A stretch of DNA of 64,000 bases, from the NCBI GenBank assembly GCA_024229935.1, contig JAAERX010000077.1, positions 186,001 through 250,000 of the forward strand, given 5' to 3'. This DNA comes from Gammaproteobacteria bacterium. GTDB taxonomy: Bacteria > Pseudomonadota > Gammaproteobacteria > Steroidobacterales > GCA-2729495. Position numbers and translations under genes: made by a program. The stretch's first letter is position 1. Each line of letters starts with the position of its first letter. The notes beneath the pieces are model-generated. The model worked only from the letters and a program-made list of their open reading frames with translations. It was not told where the DNA came from and did no database searches. Below, piece after piece: positions 41,591 through 52,118 of this stretch.

Positions 41591-42354
41591 GGACGTTCTG
41601 CTGCGCCCAGTGTAAGAACCTCGTAGCTATCATGGGTTACCAGAATAGTGTGCTCCCATTGGGCTGAGAGCGAATGATCTTTGGTTACTACAGTCCAGCC
41701 ATCCTTTAAGAGTTTTACATGTCGTTTGCCTGCATTCAGCATTGGCTCTATGGTGAAAGTCATACCTTCGACCAGTTCAATGCCAGAGTTGGCTTTTCCG
41801 TAATGTAGAACCTGCGGGTCCTCATGAAAGCTACGGCCTATACCGTGTCCGCAGTATTCACGGACAACAGAAAAGCGTTCTGCTTCGGCAAAGCTTTGTA
41901 TGCAATGGCCTATATCTCCCAGTCTGGCGCCAGGCCGGACGGCCTGTATGCCTAGCCATAAGGCGTCATGGCTAACCCTTGCCAGTCTCTCAGCCTGAAC
42001 AGTGGGTTTGCCCACAAAGAAAATCCTGCTGCTATCGCCATGATAAGAGTCTTTGATGATAGTAATATCAATATTAATCATATCGCCGGTGCGTAATTTC
42101 TTATCGCCGGGAATTCCATGGCAGACAACGTGATTGATGGATGTGCATATGGACTTGGGGAATCCGCGATAATTTAAAGGCGCAGGAATCGCTTGCTGCT
42201 GCCCGACAATAAAGTCATGACAGATTTGGTCCAGTTCAAGGGTGGTCACTCCTGGTTGAACGTGTGGGCCAATCATGTCAAGTACATCAGCCGTCAGGCG
42301 TCCGGCAAGCCGCATTTTTTCCTGTTCAATAGGATTCTTAATAGTAATTGGCAT
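41587..42354 (-). CDS. map: Type I methionine aminopeptidase
   Basis: INHVVCHGIPGDKKLRTGDMINIDIT; YCGHGIGRSFHEDPQVLHYG; FTIEPML; 4-bp overlap with glnD. Confidence 0.96.
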   Translation of the reverse strand: MPITIKNPIEQEKMRLAGRLTADVLDMIGPHVQPGVTTLELDQICHDFIVGQQQAIPAPLNYRGFPKSICTSINHVVCHGIPGDKKLRTGDMINIDITIIKDSYHGDSSRIFFVGKPTVQAERLARVSHDALWLGIQAVRPGARLGDIGHCIQSFAEAERFSVVREYCGHGIGRSFHEDPQVLHYGKANSGIELVEGMTFTIEPMLNAGKRHVKLLKDGWTVVTKDHSLSAQWEHTILVTHDSYEVLTLGAAERP

Positions 42355-42697
42355 ATATTTGAATTATATAAGTAATTTGCATAGATGGCTGCCCATCGTT
42401 ATCTGTGTTGCCTCTGTAGGCTGTAGAGGGCCTATTTTCAGGCTGTATGCATCAAAACTGTGTTTTAAAAGGCTGTCTGGGGTGCCTTTAAGGTTAGTTA
42501 TGGGGTGCTGAATGATAAACCATACAGCCAGAGCGAGAAATCATTGTTGCCGATGGGGTCCTATGGTATAAAGCGCGCGCATTTTAAGCAATCAAATCCA
42601 CACATGTATCGACACATATGGCTGGGTGCTGCTGCAGAGTTTCTGTTAGTGGTTGCCGTATGGGGTACATGGAGGCAGAACCCTAAGGAGTTACAAA

Positions 42698-43735
42698 ATG
42701 TCAGAAATATCCATGCGTCAGATGCTGGAGGCTGGTGTGCACTTTGGACATCAGACCCGTTACTGGAACCCAAAAATGTCACCCTACATTTTTGGTCACC
42801 GTAATAATATTCATATTATAAATCTTGAACAGACAGTTCCCCTGTTTAATAAAGCTCTCGATTTCATCAAGAGTGTTGCTGCTGATAACGGCACAGTTCT
42901 GTTTGTTGGGACAAAACGGGCGGCCCGTGATGCCATAAGAACTGAGGCAGACCGTTGCGGCATGCCTTTTGTCAGTCATCGCTGGCTTGGCGGCATGTTG
43001 ACGAACTTTAAGACAATCAAACAATCAATCAAACGGCTTGAAGACCTTGAAGTAATGTCTGAAGACGGTAGTTTTGCCCTGCTGACAAAAAAAGAAGCAC
43101 TTGGCCTACGGCGAGAGAAAGAAAAGTTAGAGCGCAGCCTCGGAGGTATCAAAGAGATGCGTTCATTACCGGATGCTATTTTTGTGATTGATGTCGGTCA
43201 CGAAAAGATTGCCGTACATGAAGCCCGTAAACTGGGTATACCCGTAGTAGCAATAGTTGATACTAATTGCTCACCAAATGATGTTGATTACATTGTTCCG
43301 GGAAATGATGACGCTATGCGTGCGTCTAAGCTTTATGGTTTGGGTGTTGCAGAGGCTGTACTGGAAGGTAAAGCAATGTTGCCAGAGGTTCCTGATGGGG
43401 ATGATGAGTTTGTCGAACTAGACAGTGAAGGGCGCCCAGCAACCAAAAGAACAAAATCGCGCAAGCCTGCAGCAAAGAAGAAGTTGGTAACCAAAGCCTC
43501 TGAAGAGGTAGCTGCTGAGGTTAGGGCTGATGCAGCACCAGAAGTTGCTGAAGAAGCTGTGGTTGAGGTTGAGGCTGAGCCTGAAAAAATAACTGCAGTT
43601 GAGGTTGAAGCTGAAAAAACACCTGCAGCAGTCAAAAAGAAGGTTGCTAAAAAGGCTGCAACAAAGAAAAAAGTAACTAAGAAGGCAGCAGCAATGAAGA
43701 AAGTAAGCAAAAAAACTGCCGCTAAGGATGATTAG
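42698..43735 (+). CDS. rpsB: 30S ribosomal protein S2 with long Ala/Lys/Glu-rich C-terminal extension
   Basis: [46 protein letters not shown]; core plus about 100-aa tail ending [34 protein letters not shown]. Confidence 0.97.
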   Translation: MSEISMRQMLEAGVHFGHQTRYWNPKMSPYIFGHRNNIHIINLEQTVPLFNKALDFIKSVAADNGTVLFVGTKRAARDAIRTEADRCGMPFVSHRWLGGMLTNFKTIKQSIKRLEDLEVMSEDGSFALLTKKEALGLRREKEKLERSLGGIKEMRSLPDAIFVIDVGHEKIAVHEARKLGIPVVAIVDTNCSPNDVDYIVPGNDDAMRASKLYGLGVAEAVLEGKAMLPEVPDGDDEFVELDSEGRPATKRTKSRKPAAKKKLVTKASEEVAAEVRADAAPEVAEEAVVEVEAEPEKITAVEVEAEKTPAAVKKKVAKKAATKKKVTKKAAAMKKVSKKTAAKDD

Positions 43736-43814
43736 TGTAACCCTCGTGCACCATGGGTCACTGACATGAAAATATGTTTGTGATGTGTGCTGTCTGATTT
43801 ATGAGAAAACAAAA

Positions 43815-44696
43815 ATGACTATTACAGCAAGTCTTGTTAAAGAACTACGCGAGCGCACTGGTGCTGGCATGATGGATTGCAAGAAAGCGCTCGTTGAAAC
43901 TGGTGGAGATAGTGAGGCCGCTGCTGAATTACTGCGTATGAAAGGTCAGGCCAGCGCTGAAAAGAAAGCTGGCCGTATTGCTGCAGAAGGCTGTGTTGAG
44001 ATAGCAGTTGATGAAACTGGCAAACGTGTCGTTGTAGTTGAGATTAATAGCGAGACAGACTTTGTTGCGAAGGATGAGGGCTTCCTGGCATTTGCCAAAT
44101 CAGCATCTGCACTAGCCCTTGACTCACAGCCAGGTGATATTGAGGCATTGCTTGCAAGCAGCCTGCCTTCAGGTGAAACACTAGAAAATGCACGTAAAAG
44201 CCTGATTGCTAAAATTGGCGAAAACATTGGTGTGCGGCGCTTCGAGGCTATTAATGCCGTTGGTGAAATTGGTCATTATGCACATGGAAGTCGTATTGGG
44301 GTCATCATTGATGTAACTGGTGGTGATGCTGAGTTGCGTAAGGATCTGGCTATGCATATTGCAGCCGCTGCACCAGTCTGTCTGGCAGAGCAGGATGTAC
44401 CTGTGGATCAGCTTGAGCGAGAGCGTCGAATACTGACTGAACAGGCTGAGCAGGAAGGTAAGCCAGCTGAGATTGTCTCTAAAATGGTCGAAGGCCGATT
44501 ACGAAAGTATCTTGCCGAGATTACATTAGTGGGCCAGCCTTTTGTGAAAGACCCGGATATTACTATCGCCAAGCTCCTTAAGCAGAAAGATGCAACCGTA
44601 AATGCATTTGCTAGGCTGGAGGTTGGTGAAGGTGTTGAGAGAAAACAGGAAGATTTTGCTGCAGAAGTAGAAGCTCAGGTTCGTGCCAGTCAGTGA
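43815..44696 (+). CDS. tsf: Elongation factor Ts
   Basis: MTITASLVKELRERTGAGMMDCKKALVETGGDSEAAAELLRMKG. Confidence 0.97.
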   Translation: MTITASLVKELRERTGAGMMDCKKALVETGGDSEAAAELLRMKGQASAEKKAGRIAAEGCVEIAVDETGKRVVVVEINSETDFVAKDEGFLAFAKSASALALDSQPGDIEALLASSLPSGETLENARKSLIAKIGENIGVRRFEAINAVGEIGHYAHGSRIGVIIDVTGGDAELRKDLAMHIAAAAPVCLAEQDVPVDQLERERRILTEQAEQEGKPAEIVSKMVEGRLRKYLAEITLVGQPFVKDPDITIAKLLKQKDATVNAFARLEVGEGVERKQEDFAAEVEAQVRASQ

Positions 44697-44767
44697 GTTA
44701 GTTCCGGTGCAAGCAATAGCTTTAAGTGTATTTTGGCCATACCGTTTTTGATCCTCTGGATAGACCT

Positions 44768-45493
44768 ATGATAGACACTGACCTTCCATACAAGCGCGTA
44801 GTCCTGAAACTTAGCGGGGAGGCATTGCTGGGTAAACAGGATTTTGGTATTGATCCTGAAGTGCTAAGTCGAATGGCCAATGAAGTCAGGGATGTAGCTG
44901 CCTTAGGTGTGCAAATTGCAGTTGTTCTCGGCGGGGGCAATATTTTCCGTGGTCAGGGTCTTGCACGTGCTGGTATGGATCGTGTGACCGGTGATCATAT
45001 GGGCATGCTTGCCACACTTATCAATTCACTTGCTTTTCAGGATGCTTTAGAGCGTGTGGATGTTATGGCGCGTGTCATGTCAGGGTTGCAGGTTAATGAG
45101 GTTTGTGAAGATTACATCCGGCGACGTGCAGTTCGGCACCTTGAGAAAGGGCGGGTAACCATTTTTGGTGCAGGTATGGGGAATCCTTTTTTTACGACAG
45201 ATACAGCCGCAAGTTTACGTGCAATCGAAATTGGTGCCGATATTCTCGTTAAGGCAACACGTGTTGATGGTGTTTATGATGCTGACCCGGAAAAAGTACC
45301 TGATGCCAAGCGTTACAAAAAGCTGTCATTTAATAAAGTTATTGATGATCGTTTGAATGTTATGGACACGACGGCTGTTGTTATGTGCAGGGATAATAAT
45401 TTGCCAATACGGGTGTTTGACCTTGATGTGCAGGGCAATCTTATGCGGCTAATAAAGGGAGAAGACATTGGAACGCTGGTTGTGCCAGATTAA
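44768..45493 (+). CDS. pyrH: UMP kinase
   Basis: [53 protein letters not shown]. Confidence 0.97.
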   Translation: MIDTDLPYKRVVLKLSGEALLGKQDFGIDPEVLSRMANEVRDVAALGVQIAVVLGGGNIFRGQGLARAGMDRVTGDHMGMLATLINSLAFQDALERVDVMARVMSGLQVNEVCEDYIRRRAVRHLEKGRVTIFGAGMGNPFFTTDTAASLRAIEIGADILVKATRVDGVYDADPEKVPDAKRYKKLSFNKVIDDRLNVMDTTAVVMCRDNNLPIRVFDLDVQGNLMRLIKGEDIGTLVVPD

Positions 45494-45526
45494 GTTTTAT
45501 CATCAGAGTATGCTGAGGAGAACCAA

Positions 45527-46084
45527 GTGATTGAAGACCTGAAAAAAGATGCTGATCAGCGTATGCAGAAAAGTGTTGCTGCGCTTACACAGGCATTAAT
45601 CAAGTTGAGAACGGGCCGTGCCCATCCCAGCTTGCTTGAGCAGGTTTCCGTTTCCTATTATGGTTCAAACACACCATTGAATCAGGTTGCTAATGTGGCT
45701 GTTGATGACGCACGAACATTGTCAGTAACGCCCTGGGAGCAGCAAATGATTCCGGATATTGAAAAAGCAATTCAGAATTCAGGGCTCGGTCTCAATCCAG
45801 TTACAGCCGGTAAAGTCATACGTGTGCCTCTTCCAGACCTTACTGAAGAACGACGTCGTGATCTGGCTCGGTTAGTTAAGCACGAGGCAGAGCAGGGGCG
45901 GGTTGCTGTTCGCAACATACGCCGTGATGTTATTAGCGATATCAAGACACTGCTTAAGGAAAAAGAAATATCCGAAGATGATGAGCGACGAGCAGAACAG
46001 GATATCCAAAAGATAACAGATAAGTATGTTGCAGAAATTGACAAAATTTCTGAGGATAAACAAAATGAAATTATGGATTTCTAG
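45527..46084 (+). CDS. frr: Ribosome recycling factor
   Basis: [53 protein letters not shown] start. Confidence 0.97.
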   Translation: MIEDLKKDADQRMQKSVAALTQALIKLRTGRAHPSLLEQVSVSYYGSNTPLNQVANVAVDDARTLSVTPWEQQMIPDIEKAIQNSGLGLNPVTAGKVIRVPLPDLTEERRRDLARLVKHEAEQGRVAVRNIRRDVISDIKTLLKEKEISEDDERRAEQDIQKITDKYVAEIDKISEDKQNEIMDF

Positions 46085-46110
46085 GGTATTGAGATTCTTT
46101 TGACTAGATC

Positions 46111-46866
46111 ATGTCTGCGAAGAAATCACAAAACCCTGACGTGTTACCTCAACATATTGCGATCATTATGGATGGTAATGGGCGTTGGGCACGAGCTAAT
46201 GGACGTATTCGTCATGCTGGGCACCGTGCAGGTGTTAAGGCAACCAGAAATATTGTAGAAGCAGCTGCTGAAAGAGGAGTTAAGGCTCTGACGCTGTTTG
46301 CCTTTAGTAGTGAGAACTGGAATCGTCCGAGAGAGGAAGTGACTAGCCTGATGCGCTTATTTCTTGAGGTGCTGCAGCGGGAAGTTGACGCATTGGATAA
46401 AAATAATATTCAGGTTAAGTTTGTTGGTGCTAGGAATGAATTACCTGAGCGTTTGCAGAAGCATTTAGCTGCCGCAGAGAAAAAAACAGCCACCAACACA
46501 GGAATGCAGCTTATTTTGGCTGTAGCTTATGGGGGGCGCTGGGATATTCTTCAGTCTGTTAAGGCGGTTGCTACTAAGGTGGAGCAGCAGCAACTTAAGG
46601 CAGCAGATATTGATGAGAATGCGATTGCCAGTAACTTGTCTCTTGCGGGTATGGCGCCACCCGACCTGCTTATCAGAACGGGAGGGGAGCATCGTGTCAG
46701 TAATTTTCTCTTATGGGATATTGCCTATTCAGAATTATATTTCACTGACACTCTGTGGCCTGATTTTTGTGATCAGGATTTAGACTTGGCGATTGATTTT
46801 TTTCGTAGTAGGGAGCGTCGCTTTGGTCGCACTGGTGAACAGGTCCGTGTCAGTGCTGACGGTTAG
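46111..46866 (+). CDS. uppS: Di-trans,poly-cis-undecaprenyl-diphosphate synthase
   Basis: HIAIIMDGNGRWARANGRIRHAGHRAGVKATR; LTLFAFSSENWNRP; LLIRTGGEHRVSNFLLWDIAYSELYF. Confidence 0.96.
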   Translation: MSAKKSQNPDVLPQHIAIIMDGNGRWARANGRIRHAGHRAGVKATRNIVEAAAERGVKALTLFAFSSENWNRPREEVTSLMRLFLEVLQREVDALDKNNIQVKFVGARNELPERLQKHLAAAEKKTATNTGMQLILAVAYGGRWDILQSVKAVATKVEQQQLKAADIDENAIASNLSLAGMAPPDLLIRTGGEHRVSNFLLWDIAYSELYFTDTLWPDFCDQDLDLAIDFFRSRERRFGRTGEQVRVSADG

Positions 46867-46875
46867 ACATGCAGC

Positions 46876-47673
46876 ATGTTGAGTAATCTAGCTACACGAA
46901 TTATTACTGCGGTGGTGCTCGTTGCCGTAATACTTGTCACTTTGTTTGCCCTGCCATCACCTGCGGCATTAGTGCTGGTTGGTGGTTTCTTTGTTGTGGC
47001 AGCCTGGGAGTGGTCGGGTTTCTTTTCTGCTGGTGCTATAACTTGGCGATTAGTTTTTGTGATCTTTGTAATGGCACTGGCAGTTATTCCCCTTATTTAT
47101 CCAGAGTACCAGAGTGTATTGCCTAAACTCCTGTGGGCAGCTTCTTTCTACTGGTTTTTAGTATGGGCATCTTTCCTTTTCAAGGTTCGTATATCTGGTG
47201 CATTGTTAACAGCTGTTGCAGGTTTGTTTGCTTTGCTTCCTGCTTGGTATGCTTTTACGATATTTGCTCAGGGAAGTTCTGGTTACAGGCCTTTCTTAGC
47301 GTGTATATTGATTGTTGCTGCAGCCGATATTGGTGCTTACTTTGCGGGCAAAAACTTTGGGCGCCGTAAACTTGCCCCCCAAATCAGTCCGGGCAAAACC
47401 TGGGAGGGTTTTGTAGGAGGGATGATTTGTGGTGTGGCAACAATGGTACTGACATCCGGGCTCTATACTGATGAATTTAGACTGAGCTTTGCATTACTCG
47501 GATTTCTTTTTGCTGCCTCATCTGTGCTGGGGGATCTCTGGGTAAGCAGCTTTAAACGGACAGCTGGGCTTAAGGACAGTGGTGTGTTATTGCCCGGACA
47601 TGGCGGTGTGCTTGACCGAGTTGATGGCCTGATTGCTGTGTTACCCATGTTTGCGTTGTCCTTTGCCAGCTAA
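46876..47673 (+). CDS. cdsA: Phosphatidate cytidylyltransferase
   Basis: DIGAYFAGKNFGRRKLAPQISPGKTWEGFVGG; KDSGVLLPGHGGVLDRVDGL. Confidence 0.95.
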   Translation: MLSNLATRIITAVVLVAVILVTLFALPSPAALVLVGGFFVVAAWEWSGFFSAGAITWRLVFVIFVMALAVIPLIYPEYQSVLPKLLWAASFYWFLVWASFLFKVRISGALLTAVAGLFALLPAWYAFTIFAQGSSGYRPFLACILIVAAADIGAYFAGKNFGRRKLAPQISPGKTWEGFVGGMICGVATMVLTSGLYTDEFRLSFALLGFLFAASSVLGDLWVSSFKRTAGLKDSGVLLPGHGGVLDRVDGLIAVLPMFALSFAS

Positions 47674-47726
47674 TTTTTATACTTATATACATGCCTCTGC
47701 GTAACTGACTTAGTACTATTGGGTTT

Positions 47727-49097
47727 ATGAATACAGTCTTGTTTTCAATTAGTGCTTTTCTTCTGGCTATTGGAGTGCTGGTGGCGGTCCATGAGTGGGG
47801 GCATTACATAGTTGCGCGTATGGTTGGAGTGAAAGTGCTCCGCTTTTCCATAGGTTTCGGTCGACCTGTATGGACAAAAACTTCCGGCCCTGATGCAACT
47901 GAGTATTGCTTGTCTGCTATTCCATTGGGTGGTTATGTCAAATTGCTAGACGAACGTGAGGGGGATGTTGCTCAACATGAACTATCCCGTGCGTTTAACC
48001 GACAGTCAGTACGTGCACGTATAGCGATTCTTGTTGCAGGTCCACTGATGAATTTTGTGTTTGCCATTTTTGCCTACTGGGCCATGTTTTTGGTTGGTGT
48101 GCCAGGACTGTTGCCAGTTATTGGAAATGTTGAGCCCTCAAGTATTGCTAGTAAAGCAGGTTTGCTTAGTGGCGACAGAATTGTTTCTGTTGGTCAGCAA
48201 TCTGTAGCAACATGGGAAGGAGGGGTGCTTGCTATTCTGGACAATATGCTCAGTAGCGAGAATGTGTCATTAACAGTTCAACATGAAAACGGCCAGGAAC
48301 AAGAGATTTATCTGGAGCTCGCTGGCAAGGTCAGTGAGTTAACTGAGCCGGGTGCACTTTTTACTGGGCTTGGTATGCGTCCCTGGGCACCATCTTTGGA
48401 ACCCATAGTCGGTGAGTTGTCACCAGACGGGTCAGCACAAGGATCGGGTTTATTGCCGGGCGACAGAGTTTTGATGGCCGATGGCTTAGTGATGACTAAC
48501 TGGGTCTCCTGGGTTGAGTTTATTCGTGAGCGTCCAGATCAGACCGTGGATATTCTTATTGACCGGAATGGTGGCCAATTGGAACTTGCCCTTAAAATTG
48601 GAGCGACAGAGCTGGAGGATGGCAGTCGTATTGGTCGTATTGGTGTGGGCCCCTTTGTTCCCGAGGGCTTCTATGATCAATACCGCGCTGAACAGCGGTA
48701 TGGTGCCTTGGCCGCAATACCGGTTGCTGTCGAGCGTACCTGGAGTATGTCAGAGCTTACGGTGCGTATGGTTTTGCGTATGCTTACGGGTGATGTTTCT
48801 GTTAAAAACATAAGTGGCCCAATTAATATTGCCCAATATGCTGGTTACTCAGCATCTATAGGCTTTGCTTCATTCTTGAATTTTCTTGCGGTGGTTAGTC
48901 TAAGCCTTGGTATTCTTAATTTATTTCCTGTGCCAGTACTGGACGGTGGGCAAATTGTTTATCAACTGGCTGAAGCAATTAAGGGCCAGCCGCTATCGGA
49001 GCGTGCTCAGTTGGTCGGTCAGCAAGTTGGAATTATTCTTCTAGTGCTGATAATGAGCATTGCGTTCTATAACGATTTATCACTTTTTTTCAGCTGA
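47727..49097 (+). CDS. rseP: Site-2 RIP metalloprotease RseP
   Basis: VAVHEWGHYIVARMVGVKVLRFSIGFGRP; two PDZ-like regions; NLFPVPVLDGGQIVY. Confidence 0.95.
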   Translation: MNTVLFSISAFLLAIGVLVAVHEWGHYIVARMVGVKVLRFSIGFGRPVWTKTSGPDATEYCLSAIPLGGYVKLLDEREGDVAQHELSRAFNRQSVRARIAILVAGPLMNFVFAIFAYWAMFLVGVPGLLPVIGNVEPSSIASKAGLLSGDRIVSVGQQSVATWEGGVLAILDNMLSSENVSLTVQHENGQEQEIYLELAGKVSELTEPGALFTGLGMRPWAPSLEPIVGELSPDGSAQGSGLLPGDRVLMADGLVMTNWVSWVEFIRERPDQTVDILIDRNGGQLELALKIGATELEDGSRIGRIGVGPFVPEGFYDQYRAEQRYGALAAIPVAVERTWSMSELTVRMVLRMLTGDVSVKNISGPINIAQYAGYSASIGFASFLNFLAVVSLSLGILNLFPVPVLDGGQIVYQLAEAIKGQPLSERAQLVGQQVGIILLVLIMSIAFYNDLSLFFS

Positions 49098-49104
49098 CTC
49101 TCTA

Positions 49105-51519
49105 GTGACACTAATACTTACAGGCAATTGGAGTTGTCGATCAGTAGTGCGGGCAGTTCTGCTCATGCTGGTCTGTAGTGCTCCAATTTTGGCTCAAGAG
49201 TCTACTGACTTTGTAGTCAGGGATATACGAATTGAAGGTTTACAACGGATTTCAGAAGGTGCCGTATTTAATTACCTCCCTGTAAGTATTGGTGATGAAC
49301 TTGATAGACAGCGCGTACAAGAAGCAATGCGGGCCATCTTTGCTACTGAGTTTTTTGCCAATGTGGAGTTCAGGCAGGATGGATCAACGCTTGTTATTTC
49401 TGTAGTAGAACGTCCTACTATTGCAAACTTTGAGATAGCCGGTAATAAAGATATAAAAACAGAAGAGCTCATGGAGAGCCTTTCGCTTATAGGCCTTAAA
49501 CGCGGCCGTATTCTTAACCAGTCTGTACTTGATGATGTAGAGCGTTCTCTGACAGATGAGTATTTCTCTCAGGGTAAATATTCCGCTGTTGTGAAGGCAG
49601 ATGTCAAAGAACTTCCGGATAATCAGGTTGAAGTCAACATCAATATTAAGGAGGGTGAACGAGCGCGCATCAGGCAGATCAATATTGTTGGTAATACTGT
49701 ATACGATGATGATGAGCTTCTGGAGTTTTTCCAGTTACGTACGCCGCATTGGCTATCATTTATCCGTCAGGATGATCGCTACTCACGTGAAGCATTACAG
49801 GGTGATCTTGAGTCGTTGCGTTCATATTATATGGATCGTGGCTATGCAGACTTTGGTCTTGATTCAACTCAGGTTGCTATTTCACCTGACAAAAAAAATA
49901 TATTCATAACTATAAATATTGTTGAGGGCGTTCTTTATACGGTATCTGATGTCAAGCTGGCCGGTGAACTCATTGTGCCTGAGTCGGCTCTTGCACCTTA
50001 TATACAAGTACGGCCGGGGCAAATTTTTTCTCAACGCCTCCTAACCAATACTGAAGAGCTTATTCAGTTACGCCTTGGTGAGGAGGGCTATGCTTTTACT
50101 GATGTAGAGCCAGTTACAGAACTCGATAAAGATACCCATGAAGTTGAAGTAACATTCTATGTCGATCCCAAAAACCGTGTTTATGTGCGTCGCATAAATT
50201 TTGATGGTGCAGATGCTGTAAACGATGAAGTTTTCAGGCGAGAAATGCGCCAGTTTGAAGCTGCTTACCTGTCCAAAAATAATGTTGACAGGTCCCGTGT
50301 ACGCCTGCAAAGGTTGCCGTATATTGAGGCCGTGACGGTAGATACCAATCCTGTACCAGGTACATCAGACTTGGTAGATGTGGATTTTGATATAACTGAG
50401 GGTTTGCCGGGTCAGTTTGGCGGTGGGCTAGGTTACTCTGATTCTCAGGGTATAATATTTAACGCAAATTTAGTGCATACCAATTTTATGGGTACGGGTA
50501 ACCGGGTTCAGACCGATTTAAATATAGGCGACTACACTAAAGTTATTTCTGCCTCATATACAAACCCCTATGTCAGTTTAAATGAAGTAAGCCGTACACT
50601 GAGTGCGGCCTATAGTAAAACAACCCAATTCACTTCTGATTCTTCTGACCTGGATGCCAAGAGCCTTAGTTTGGGTGTGAACTGGGGGTATCCACTTACT
50701 GAGTATCAGCGTATTAATTTTGGGGGTGGTTTCCAGAATCAGACTCTCAGAGCAAATAGTATTTCAAGTTCCCAGCAGGCATATGACTGGGTTAGGGACA
50801 ATGGTAATGCAAGTTTTAGTGGTTCAGCTTGGACAACTGAATTTGATACATATGAATTCAACATGGGCTGGAGCCTTGATACACGAAATCGCGCTTTGTT
50901 TGCCAGTCGTGGTGCTCGTCATTCTCTTAATGTTAGTTTATCAATACCTATTAGTGAGGTTGAGTATATATACTCAAGATACCGCTATAACAAGTATATT
51001 CCCCTTAATCGTTATTTTACTTTTGCCTTTAATGGCAACCTGGGTTATGGCCAGGCCTTTGGAGATACAACATCCTTGCCGCCATATAAAAATTTCTATG
51101 CGGGTGGGCCAGACACGGTACGTGGGTACAAGGAAGACTCTTTGGGGCCATTGGATGAACTAAATAATCCCTATGGTGGTAATTTGCTGGTTGTAGGACA
51201 AGCTGAACTTATATTACCCATTCCAGCAAGTTGGCAGTCACGTTCACGCTTTGTGCTGTTTTATGATATTGGCAATACCTTCTCCACTGAGAATGTTGTT
51301 TTTTATGCGTCTGATGGAATAACCCGGTTGCCAAATGACTTTTATGCATTTGATTTTGATGAACTCAGGCAGTCCTATGGTATTGCTGCACAATGGCTGG
51401 CTCCATTAGGTTTATTTAAGTTCAGTTATGGTATACCGGTTAATAATTTTCAGGGTGCGACTCTTCTCCTTCCTGATCAGACAGAGAATTTTCAATTTTC
51501 TATAGGTGGTGCTTTTTAA
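49105..51519 (+). CDS. bamA: Outer membrane protein assembly factor BamA
   Basis: FVVRDIRIEGLQRISEGAVFNYLPV POTRA; GGPDTVRGYKEDSLGP; terminal FQFSIGGAF; GTG start chosen (ORF from 49060). Confidence 0.95.
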   Translation: MTLILTGNWSCRSVVRAVLLMLVCSAPILAQESTDFVVRDIRIEGLQRISEGAVFNYLPVSIGDELDRQRVQEAMRAIFATEFFANVEFRQDGSTLVISVVERPTIANFEIAGNKDIKTEELMESLSLIGLKRGRILNQSVLDDVERSLTDEYFSQGKYSAVVKADVKELPDNQVEVNINIKEGERARIRQINIVGNTVYDDDELLEFFQLRTPHWLSFIRQDDRYSREALQGDLESLRSYYMDRGYADFGLDSTQVAISPDKKNIFITINIVEGVLYTVSDVKLAGELIVPESALAPYIQVRPGQIFSQRLLTNTEELIQLRLGEEGYAFTDVEPVTELDKDTHEVEVTFYVDPKNRVYVRRINFDGADAVNDEVFRREMRQFEAAYLSKNNVDRSRVRLQRLPYIEAVTVDTNPVPGTSDLVDVDFDITEGLPGQFGGGLGYSDSQGIIFNANLVHTNFMGTGNRVQTDLNIGDYTKVISASYTNPYVSLNEVSRTLSAAYSKTTQFTSDSSDLDAKSLSLGVNWGYPLTEYQRINFGGGFQNQTLRANSISSSQQAYDWVRDNGNASFSGSAWTTEFDTYEFNMGWSLDTRNRALFASRGARHSLNVSLSIPISEVEYIYSRYRYNKYIPLNRYFTFAFNGNLGYGQAFGDTTSLPPYKNFYAGGPDTVRGYKEDSLGPLDELNNPYGGNLLVVGQAELILPIPASWQSRSRFVLFYDIGNTFSTENVVFYASDGITRLPNDFYAFDFDELRQSYGIAAQWLAPLGLFKFSYGIPVNNFQGATLLLPDQTENFQFSIGGAF

Positions 51520-51551
51520 GCGCTGACAGATTTAATAAAAAAGGTTTGAAT

Positions 51552-52085
51552 ATGAGACTCTTCAATAAATGCTTTCTGGTTCTATTTTTAGCGGCTGCAT
51601 TTCCCGTTATGACGTTTGCCCAGACATCAGCTGCGCTGAAAATCGGCGTGGTTGATATTAATCGTCTGATGTCTGAATCACCCCAGTTTCAGGCTGCCCG
51701 TGCAAAGCTGGATGACGAATTTGCTCCACGTCGTCGTGAGATTATTGCTATGCAAACAAGCTTGGAGGAGCGCGCGGCTGAATTGCAAAAAGACCTTGAA
51801 GTGATGGGTGAAACAGAGCGTGAAACTGCACAACGAGAACTGCGCAATGAAGAACGTTCCATTGTTAGAGCACAGAATGAGTTTCGTGAGGATACGGAGT
51901 TGCGAAACAATGAGGTGCTTCGAGTCGTACAGCAAGACGTGATTGGTGAAGTTGTGGCTTATAGTGAGAGTGAGGGTTTTGACCTGATGCTTGTAGAGGG
52001 CATTGTGTTTGCAAGTGATAAGGTTAATGTGACCCAGGCAGTTCTTGAGCTTCTGTTGGCCAAAGATAAGGCTGCCAGGCAGTAG
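51552..52085 (+). CDS. skp: OmpH/Skp family periplasmic chaperone
   Basis: Signal peptide; KIGVVDINRLMSESPQFQAARAKLDDEFAPRRREI; located between bamA and lpxD. Confidence 0.93.
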   Translation: MRLFNKCFLVLFLAAAFPVMTFAQTSAALKIGVVDINRLMSESPQFQAARAKLDDEFAPRRREIIAMQTSLEERAAELQKDLEVMGETERETAQRELRNEERSIVRAQNEFREDTELRNNEVLRVVQQDVIGEVVAYSESEGFDLMLVEGIVFASDKVNVTQAVLELLLAKDKAARQ

Positions 52086-52118
52086 ACTGTATTGGATACT
52101 GATAGGAATTTTGCATAA

